From: Bacteroidales bacterium UBA3684
GTDB lineage: Bacteria > Bacteroidota > Bacteroidia > Bacteroidales > P3
Direction: 5' to 3'
NCBI GenBank assembly: GCA_002372855.1
Contig: DFIZ01000045.1
Span: 1 to 11,929, forward strand
Length of the DNA: 11,929 nt
Shown here piece by piece: positions 1 to 4,764 of the stretch. How positions within the stretch are numbered: position 1 is the stretch's first letter; every line of letters starts with the position of its first letter. The translations under genes and the position numbers were made by a program. Below the pieces are notes generated by a model, which worked only from the letters and a program-made list of their open reading frames with translations, was not told where the DNA came from and searched no databases.

Positions 1-15
1 ACCCACCCGATACCT

Positions 16-165
16 ACCCGAGAGGTACATAATTCGGCATTTCTTATATCGTTCTTATATCGCTCTCATATACTTCTCATATACTTCTTATATAGGTGAT
101 ATAAGAAGTATATGAGAAGTATATAGGAACTATATGAGAAGGGCCGAATTTGACCCCTCTTTGGG
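16..165. repeat. Palindromic 11-bp-periodic repeat element, left copy
   Basis: Positions 23-160 recur as the reverse complement at 11792-11929 with a single mismatch (C63 against A11889). From 41 to 140 the element is built of 11-bp units: five of the type TTCTTATATCG or TTCTCATATAC, then four in reverse orientation such as GTATATGAGAA. The change of direction forms a perfect 26-bp stem (68-93 with 99-124) around the loop AGGTG. Outside it AATTCGGC (31-38) mirrors GCCGAATT (143-150). The outer end begins ACCCGAGAGG at 16 and the inner end reads CCTCT then TTGGG (156-165), an imperfect inverted match. It looks like a MITE-like or interspersed palindromic element. No coding capacity is visible and its function is unknown. 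Confidence 0.9.
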
Positions 166-168
166 GGA

Positions 169-224
169 GTGAGGAGTGATGAGTGATGAGTGATGAGTGA
201 TGAGTGACGGGTGATGAGTGATGA
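169..224. repeat. 7-bp tandem repeat (GTGATGA)x8
   Basis: Eight consecutive 7-bp units lie between the palindromic element and the first promoter. Six are exactly GTGATGA; the first is GTGAGGA (169-175) and the sixth is GTGACGG (204-210). The unit length is not a multiple of three and no gene is present, so this is an intergenic microsatellite, possibly variable in copy number by slippage. Confidence 0.9.
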
Positions 225-243
225 GGCGGGGGCGCAATATTTT

Positions 244-275
244 TTTCTCTATTCCGATAATTTGTTGTATTTTTG
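244..275 (+). promoter_or_regulatory. Bacteroidota-type promoter for the YciO-family gene
   Basis: TATTTTTG at 268-275 matches the -7 consensus TAnnTTTG of the Bacteroidota primary sigma factor. A weak -33 candidate, TTTC at 244-247, lies 20 bp upstream. The box is 24 bp before the ATG at 300, leaving a short leader, and it would drive the YciO, YvlD and probably panC genes. Confidence 0.65.
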
Positions 276-299
276 CAGCCCGAAAGGAAGATGTAACCT

Positions 300-917
300 A
301 TGATAATAAAACTCTACAACGGCAACCCCAACGTGCGGGAAGTGAGGAAGATAGCCGACATGCTGTGCAACGGTGGCATCGCCATTCTGCCCACCGACAC
401 GCTCTATTGTTTCGCCTGCAGCATGGAGCACAAGAAGGCCGCCGAAGCCATCGCCCAGCTGAAAGGGTTCAAGCTGAAACAGGCCCGCTACTCGATGCTG
501 TGCCACAGTCTCAGCCAGGCTTCGGAGTATGTCCGCGCCATGGACCGCGACACCTTCGCCCTGCTGAAGCAGTGCCTCCCAGGCCCTTACACCTTCATCA
601 TGGAGGCCAGCGGCAGTGTGCCGCGCAACTATCAGAATGCCAACAAAACCATCGGCATCCGTGTGCCTGAGAACGACATTGCCCGTGCCGTCATCGAGGA
701 GGTGGGGTGCCCGCTCATCTGCACCTCCGTGCGCCCGCTGGGCGAGGAGGACGAGCCGGAGAACTACTGCGATCCCGAGCTGATACACGAGCGCTTCGGG
801 TCGCGGGTGGACGTGGTGGTGGACGGCGGCATCGCCGACACCGAGCCTTCGACGGTCATCGACTGCAGCGACGGCATCGAGCTTGTGCGACAAGGAAAGG
901 GTCCGTATGAAGGTTGA
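300..917 (+). CDS. YciO/Sua5/YrdC-family protein (threonylcarbamoyl-AMP synthase-like)
   Basis: This 205-residue protein has the full length of a single YrdC-like domain. Visible family motifs are PTDTLY (31-36), PGPYTFI (94-100), GIRVPEN (119-125), EPSTVID (182-188) and the closing LVRQGKG (195-201). Family members bind ATP, bicarbonate and threonine to make threonylcarbamoyl-AMP for tRNA t6A modification. The position where TsaC/Sua5 carries the SxN motif reads CTSVRPLG (141-148) with no Asn, as in E. coli YciO (TSL there, from memory), so YciO-like is a better name than tsaC/sua5. Length, the PGPYTFI block and the lack of a C-terminal Sua5 domain agree with this. The start at 300 follows the promoter at 268-275. 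The 3' end overlaps the next gene by 11 bp, indicating one transcript with coupled translation. Cytosolic. Family assignment is firm; the enzymatic role is not. Confidence 0.85.
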   Translation: MIIKLYNGNPNVREVRKIADMLCNGGIAILPTDTLYCFACSMEHKKAAEAIAQLKGFKLKQARYSMLCHSLSQASEYVRAMDRDTFALLKQCLPGPYTFIMEASGSVPRNYQNANKTIGIRVPENDIARAVIEEVGCPLICTSVRPLGEEDEPENYCDPELIHERFGSRVDVVVDGGIADTEPSTVIDCSDGIELVRQGKGPYEG

Positions 918-1368
918 GTTCTATTCCAGCCGCGGCGGGTGCCTGACGCGCCTGATGCTGCTCTCCATCGCCGTGATGGTGGGCGCGTGGCTGTTGCCGG
1001 GCATCGAGGTGGAGTCGTTCTGGGCGGTGTTCTGGACGGCCATCGTCATCTCGCTGCTGAACAACATCATACGCCCCGTGCTCATCGTCATCACCCTGCC
1101 GGCGACGGTCGTAACGCTGGGGCTGTTCCTCTTCGTTGTCAACGCCGTCATCATCCTCATGGCGTCGGCCATGGTGAGCGGGTTCCATGTGGACAGTTTC
1201 GGTTCGGCCCTGCTCTTCAGCCTGGTGCTGATGGGCGTCAACTACCTGTTGGAGCTGCCCAACAAGTACCTCGACCGCAAGCCCCTCGAGCAGCAACAGC
1301 AGCAGCCTCCGCACGACGACGACACCGACGACGAGGGCTTCACCCCATACGAAGAAATCAAAGATTAA
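907..1368 (+). CDS. YvlD / phage-holin-4_2-type four-helix membrane protein
   Basis: A 153-residue inner-membrane protein with four hydrophobic segments at about 14-31, 38-60, 63-90 and 99-116. The central stretch has the signature of the superfamily IV (Phage_holin_4_2, YvlD) proteins: NNIIRPVL (52-59), then LPATVVTLGLF (64-74) and a following VNAVII. Despite the family name these are mostly chromosomal proteins of unclear function, linked to envelope stress in Firmicutes. The cytoplasmic tail is polar, with a Q run (EQQQQQPP) and an acidic DDDTDDE segment near 137-143. I chose the start at 907 because it lies after a purine-rich AAGGAAAGGG stretch and before the first membrane segment; an in-frame ATG at 883 is an alternative. 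It overlaps the end of the YciO gene by 11 bp, so the two are probably co-translated. Confidence 0.85.
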   Translation: MKVEFYSSRGGCLTRLMLLSIAVMVGAWLLPGIEVESFWAVFWTAIVISLLNNIIRPVLIVITLPATVVTLGLFLFVVNAVIILMASAMVSGFHVDSFGSALLFSLVLMGVNYLLELPNKYLDRKPLEQQQQQPPHDDDTDDEGFTPYEEIKD

Positions 1369-1369
1369 A

Positions 1370-1444
1370 ATGGAGCGCCGGCGTCCCGCCGGCCATAGCA
1401 AAAATAATGGAGCGCCGGCGTCCCGCCGGCATAAAACAAAAATA
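1370..1444. repeat. Tandem duplicated 37/38-bp unit with GCCGGCG hairpin
   Basis: Two adjacent units (1370-1406 and 1407-1444) share an identical 24-bp core at 1370-1393 and 1407-1430, followed by similar AT-rich tails (CATAGCAAAAATA and ATAAAACAAAAATA). Each core contains the 7-bp stem GCCGGCG/CGCCGGC with a TCC loop (1377-1393 and 1414-1430). There is no T run after either stem, so these are not classic intrinsic terminators. They fill the gap between the YvlD gene and panC and create a spurious in-frame upstream ATG for panC at 1370. Similar GCCGGC hairpin units occur as scattered intergenic repeats in several bacterial genomes (recalled, not searched). Confidence 0.85.
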
Positions 1445-1447
1445 ATT

Positions 1448-2359
1448 ATGAAACAAATCACCAAAGCTGCCGAGTTGCAGCAGGCTGTGGCCGAGGCCAA
1501 AGCCCAGAACCTTGAAATAGGCCTTGTGCCCACCATGGGTGCCCTCCACGAGGGTCACCTCTCGCTCATCGAGCGCGCCCTGAAGGAGAACGACTTCGTC
1601 GTGGTCTCCCTCTTCGTCAACCCCATCCAGTTCAACAACAAGGAGGACCTAGCGAAGTATCCCCGCACCATCGAGGCCGACCTGGACCTGATTAAGAGTT
1701 TAGAGTTAAGAATCAAGGGTGCCTGCACGGACCGGCTCGTAGCCTTCACGCCTACGGTGGAGGAGATGTACCCCGACGGAGAACCCACGGAGATTGTCTA
1801 TCATTTCGGTCCCGTGGAGGAGGTGATGGAAGGGCCGCGCCGTCCGGGCCACTTCAGCGGTGTGGCCGTGGTGGTGCGCCGCCTGTTCGACCTGGCGCAG
1901 CCCAAACGTGCCTACTTCGGCGAGAAGGACTACCAGCAGGTGGCCGTGATCCGCGCCCTGCTGGAGCAGATCAAGTACCCCATCGAGCTGGTGCCCTGCC
2001 CCATTGTGCGTGCCGACGACGGCCTGGCCCTCAGCAGCCGCAACATGCGCCTCTCCCCTGCCGCCCGCGCCATTGCCCCCACCATCAACGCCACCCTCGA
2101 GCAGGCCGCCGAGATGGCCGAGTACGAGGATGTGGACGACGTGAAGGAATGGGTGGTGGACACCCTGGCGTCGTTCCACGAGGTGAACCCCTCGCTCTGC
2201 CCCGACGGGCTGAAGTTCGAGCCCGAATACTTCGAGATTGTAGACGCCCGCACCCTCCAGCCCATCGAGAACTGGGATGCCGCCGGCGACCTGGGCGCCG
2301 TGGGCTGCATCGCCGTGTGGCTCGACGGGGTCCGGTTGATCGACATCGTCAAGTTCTGA
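1448..2359 (+). CDS. panC: Pantothenate synthetase (pantoate--beta-alanine ligase)
   Basis: This cytosolic enzyme condenses pantoate and beta-alanine with ATP to make pantothenate, the coenzyme A precursor. The 303-residue product has all the main motifs: PTMGALHEGH (28-37, the HIGH-type nucleotide site), FVNPIQF (56-62), RRPGHFSGV (131-139), FGEKDYQQ (157-164) and DGLALSSRN (191-199, the KMSKS-like loop). I chose the ATG at 1448 because family proteins begin just before the ITKAAELQ-like helix; an upstream in-frame ATG at 1370 lies inside the GCCGGC repeat. Residues about 84-93 look like an extra segment of roughly nine residues compared with other PanC proteins, encoded by an AT-rich tract (see findings). 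It is probably co-transcribed with the two genes upstream. panB and panD are not in the window. Confidence 0.96.
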   Translation: MKQITKAAELQQAVAEAKAQNLEIGLVPTMGALHEGHLSLIERALKENDFVVVSLFVNPIQFNNKEDLAKYPRTIEADLDLIKSLELRIKGACTDRLVAFTPTVEEMYPDGEPTEIVYHFGPVEEVMEGPRRPGHFSGVAVVVRRLFDLAQPKRAYFGEKDYQQVAVIRALLEQIKYPIELVPCPIVRADDGLALSSRNMRLSPAARAIAPTINATLEQAAEMAEYEDVDDVKEWVVDTLASFHEVNPSLCPDGLKFEPEYFEIVDARTLQPIENWDAAGDLGAVGCIAVWLDGVRLIDIVKF

Positions 2360-2452
2360 GTGTTAAAAAATCATAAAATCAGCACCCCTCGGTAGTATTT
2401 TGCCGATTTTCCTGTTATAATAGTAGTATAAGTTTTTTTTTAAACCGACACT
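2360..2452 (+). other. AT-rich intergenic leader before the TonB-C pair
   Basis: This 93-bp gap changes sharply to AT-rich sequence, which suggests a promoter for the two TonB-C genes. TAAGTTTT at 2429-2436 is a near match to TAnnTTTG, lacking the final G. TTTG at 2399-2402 is 26 bp upstream, which is longer than usual. A short TCGG/CCGA dyad (about 2388-2407) followed by TTTT could be a weak terminator for panC. Neither assignment is strong. Confidence 0.35.
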
Positions 2453-3247
2453 ATGAAACCGACACGAGGAAAAAACATCTGCAAGCAGCTGAAGGCCCTG
2501 CGCCACAGCATCGCCGAGGAGAACGGTATACCGCTGGAGCAGCGGGAGTGCACCTACGAGGGTCCCTGCCGGGGCACCTGCCCGAGGTGCGAGGCCGAGG
2601 TGCAATATCTGGAGCGCGCCCTGGCCAGCCGCCTCAAGCTGGGCAAGGCCGCCACCGTCGCAGGCCTCTCCCTCTCCCTGGCCGCCTGCAGCAACGGCAA
2701 CACCACGCCGCACGATACCCTCCTCACCGTCGGCGACACACTCTTCTCTGAAGAGGTGGACGACACCCTCCCCGCCTCCCCCTCCGACAACCCCACACCC
2801 GATTTCGACGAATGGGCGGGAGTGGTGATAGAAGAAGGCAAAGCAATACCACCTCCTCCACCGCCGCCGCCCGAAGCCGAGGACTCCATCCTCGAACTCG
2901 TCGTCGACGAAGAGGAACTGGTAGGGGAAACAAGGGCATTCACCGTCGTGGAAAACGAACCCGAGTTCCCCGGCGGCATGGACTCCCTCTACAGATGGAT
3001 CGATGAACACATCCAATACCCCCAGCGGGCACTGGAGAACAACATCCACGGCACCGTCTACGTTACCTTCACCGTCGAACCCAACGGCTCCATCTCCAAC
3101 CCTCGCATCCTCCGCGACATCGGACACGGCTGCGGCGACGAAGCCATCCGCATCGTCAAGTCCATGCCCCGCTGGAAACCCGGCAAGCAGCGCGGCAAAC
3201 CCGTGCGCGTACAATTCAACCTCCCCGTAAAATTCAAACTCAACTAG
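2453..3247 (+). CDS. TonB C-terminal domain protein with N-terminal four-Cys domain and internal lipobox
   Basis: The 264-residue protein has three parts. Residues 1-60 form a charged helical, cysteine-rich region with C33, C39, C43 and C46 (C-x5-C-x3-C-x2-C, around CRGTCPRC) that looks like a small metal-binding knuckle. A short hydrophobic stretch (66-79) follows the basic SRLKLGK and ends in LAAC, a good lipobox with Cys79. An acidic, Pro-rich spacer includes eight consecutive prolines (133-140). Residues about 166-264 are a TonB_C domain: EPEFPGG, then YPQRALENNIHG, VYVTFTVEPNG, MPRWKPGKQRG and FNLPVKFKLN. TonB_C domains contact TonB-dependent outer-membrane transporters or act in other envelope roles. 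No ExbB/ExbD genes are nearby. It sits 4 bp before a paralogue, almost certainly co-transcribed. The domain call is firm; the biological role is unknown. Confidence 0.85.
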   Translation: MKPTRGKNICKQLKALRHSIAEENGIPLEQRECTYEGPCRGTCPRCEAEVQYLERALASRLKLGKAATVAGLSLSLAACSNGNTTPHDTLLTVGDTLFSEEVDDTLPASPSDNPTPDFDEWAGVVIEEGKAIPPPPPPPPEAEDSILELVVDEEELVGETRAFTVVENEPEFPGGMDSLYRWIDEHIQYPQRALENNIHGTVYVTFTVEPNGSISNPRILRDIGHGCGDEAIRIVKSMPRWKPGKQRGKPVRVQFNLPVKFKLN

Positions 3248-3251
3248 AACC

Positions 3252-4403
3252 ATGGAACGAGGCAAACACATCTGCAACCAGCTCAAAGCCCTGCGCCGCC
3301 GCATCGCCGAAGAAAATGACATCCTGCTGGAGCAGCGGGAATGCACCTACGAGGGCCCCTGCCGGGGCACCTGTCCGAGGTGCGAGGCCGAAGTGCAATA
3401 CCTGGAGCGCGCCCTGGCCAGCCGCCTCAAGCTGGGCAGGGCCGCCACGGTGGCAGGCCTGAGCCTCTCGCTGGCAGCCTGCGGCAACGGCCAGGGCGGC
3501 CCCCTGGTGGAGGCCGACAGCCTGTCGGATGGCGAAGTGTTCGAGGAGGTGGGGCCGGAGGACACCCTCATGCCGCCTCCGCCATTTCCCGACTCTCTCC
3601 TGCCGGAACTTGAAGGCATAGTGTCCTTGGGCGACCCGAATTACCCGGAGGAGCTCACGGCACCCAAGGACAGCCAGAAGGACGATTTCTACGACGGCTA
3701 CTACACGGAGCCTCCCGTCAAGGCGGAGTTTCCCGGCGGACAGAAAGCACTGGAGCGTTGGCTCGACCGGCACGTGCAGATACCTTCGCAGTTTGAGGTG
3801 GACGGCATTGTGGGCGAGGTGGTGGCGGCGCTGCGCATCGAAAGCGACGGCCATGTGTCGGGCTACCGCATCATCAAGGGCCTCGAGGGCTGCAACATCG
3901 AGGCCCGACGGGTGATAAACACCATGCCGCGCTGGAAGCCCGCCGGCATTCCCGGCAAGGGTCCGGTGGCGTCGATTGTCACGGTGTCGATACCCTTCAT
4001 GGCGTTGGGCGTCGTGGGCTTTGTTGTTGAAGGCGAGATGCCCGAGGACGACCAGTCCGACGTGTTCTTGATTGTCGATGAAGACCCGCAGTTTCCCGGC
4101 GGACAGGAGGCCCTATACAAATGGTTGGAGGAAAACATCAAATATCCCGAACAGGCCAAAGAGAACGGCATCGAGGGCAAGGTGTACGTCACCTTCGTTA
4201 TAGAGAAGGACGGCAGCATCACCAACGCAAAGCTTCTGCGCGACATCGGCGGTGGCTGCGGCGCGGAGGCTGTCCGCGCGGTAATGACGATGCCGCGCTG
4301 GATTCCCGCCAAACAACGTGGCGAAACGGTGCGCTGCCAATTCAACCTGCCGATAACTTTCACCCTGTCCGAGGAGGAAAGAGAACAGGCCAAAAAACAG
4401 TAG
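3252..4403 (+). CDS. TonB C-terminal domain protein, paralogue with two TonB_C repeats
   Basis: This 383-residue paralogue repeats the upstream protein's N-terminal part almost residue for residue: C31, C37, C41 and C44 in the same spacing, then the basic SRLKLGR and a hydrophobic stretch ending in LAAC (lipobox Cys77). It differs after that. The spacer is shorter in proline (MPPPPFP, 107-113), and there are two TonB_C-like domains. The first (about 157-252) keeps EFPGG and MPRWKP but lacks the conserved YP-x-A-x-E-x-x-I block, having IPSQFEVDGIVG instead. The second (about 276-372) is canonical: DPQFPGG, IKYPEQAKENGIEG, VYVTFVIEKDG, MPRWIPAKQRG, FNLPITF. The tail is charged (EEEREQAKKQ). Start at 3252 lies 4 bp after the upstream stop. 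This is clearly a tandem duplication with an additional internal domain duplication or fusion. Confidence 0.85.
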   Translation: MERGKHICNQLKALRRRIAEENDILLEQRECTYEGPCRGTCPRCEAEVQYLERALASRLKLGRAATVAGLSLSLAACGNGQGGPLVEADSLSDGEVFEEVGPEDTLMPPPPFPDSLLPELEGIVSLGDPNYPEELTAPKDSQKDDFYDGYYTEPPVKAEFPGGQKALERWLDRHVQIPSQFEVDGIVGEVVAALRIESDGHVSGYRIIKGLEGCNIEARRVINTMPRWKPAGIPGKGPVASIVTVSIPFMALGVVGFVVEGEMPEDDQSDVFLIVDEDPQFPGGQEALYKWLEENIKYPEQAKENGIEGKVYVTFVIEKDGSITNAKLLRDIGGGCGAEAVRAVMTMPRWIPAKQRGETVRCQFNLPITFTLSEEEREQAKKQ

Positions 4404-4528
4404 AAGACCCTGTCCATGCACCCGTGTTGTACCGCAAGATTTCATCTGAAAAATAAAAAAATAATGACAGGCAAACATTTGTAATATTGTACTTTAAGCA
4501 GCATAAAAGGCATACGGACAAAAAAAAA

Positions 4529-4560
4529 TTTGGTCAGTTCCAAAAAAGGTTGTACTTTTG
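4529..4560 (+). promoter_or_regulatory. Promoter of tRNA-Gln
   Basis: TACTTTTG at 4553-4560 matches the -7 consensus TAnnTTTG exactly. TTTG at 4529-4532 provides the -33 element with a 20-bp spacer, within the usual range. It lies 32 bp before the mature tRNA 5' end at 4593, giving a short 5' leader. Confidence 0.85.
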
Positions 4561-4592
4561 CACCCGTTTTTGAGAGAAAAACAAACGCCGAT

Positions 4593-4663
4593 TGTCCTAT
4601 GGTGTAACGGTAGCACATCTGACTCTGGATCAGCTTGTCTTGGTTCGAATCCAGGTAGGACAA
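4593..4663 (+). tRNA. tRNA-Gln (anticodon CTG)
   Basis: The 71-nt sequence folds as a tRNA. The acceptor stem is TGTCCTA (4593-4599) with TAGGACA (4656-4662) and discriminator A4663. The D arm is GTG/CAC around TAACGGTAG. The anticodon arm has loop CTCTGGA with anticodon CTG, reading CAG (Gln). The T arm is CTTGG/CCAGG around TTCGAAT. The outermost anticodon-stem pair appears to be a T/C mismatch, a minor flaw. CCA is not encoded. The ATGGTGTAACGGTAGCAC segment is typical of bacterial tRNA-Gln. It is flanked by its own promoter and terminator. Confidence 0.95.
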
Positions 4664-4670
4664 CAAAGGA

Positions 4671-4698
4671 AGTCCCGGAACAAGTTTCGGGACTTTTT
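4671..4698 (+). terminator. Intrinsic terminator of tRNA-Gln
   Basis: AGTCCCG (4671-4677) pairs with CGGGACT (4688-4694), with partial extension into the loop through AAC/TTT-type pairs, and a T run (4694-4698) follows. It lies 7 nt after the tRNA 3' end. Confidence 0.9.
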
Positions 4699-4708
4699 GT
4701 TTATTTTG

Positions 4709-4740
4709 TTTCTCCATATAAAAAAATATTCGTACCTTTG
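4709..4740 (+). promoter_or_regulatory. Promoter of the DUF3857 gene pair
   Basis: TACCTTTG at 4733-4740 matches TAnnTTTG exactly and is 24 bp before the ATG at 4765. The -33 element is less clear: TTTC at 4709-4712 gives a 20-bp spacer, while TTTG at 4705-4708 gives 24 bp. It lies just after the tRNA terminator. Confidence 0.75.
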
Positions 4741-4764
4741 CAGTTCAAAATAGAGAAGAAAAAG

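Noticed and set aside
23..160. Left palindrome as an IS element end or attachment site
   Set aside because: No transposase, integrase or recombinase gene occurs in the window, so only a non-autonomous element can be proposed.
169..224. Repeats as a CRISPR array
   Set aside because: The 7-bp units are contiguous without spacers, and the window has no cas genes.
231..251. Shared GCAATATTTTTTT stretch at 231-244 and 11656-11671
   Set aside because: The similarity is short, low-complexity and AT-rich, so it may arise by chance or from common promoter composition.
907..1368. Holin-family protein as a sign of prophage
   Set aside because: The four-helix YvlD type is a common chromosomal family, and no phage genes surround it.
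1370..1447. Upstream in-frame start for panC
   Set aside because: The extra residues come from the GCCGGC repeat and do not occur in PanC proteins; 1448 fits the family's N-terminus.
856..1536. Minus-strand open frame across YvlD and panC
   Set aside because: It spans two real genes and the hairpin repeat and shows low-complexity composition.
4558..4764. Upstream in-frame extension of the DUF3857 protein
   Set aside because: It runs through the tRNA-Gln gene and its terminator and includes the second promoter; the signal peptide and promoter place the start at 4765.
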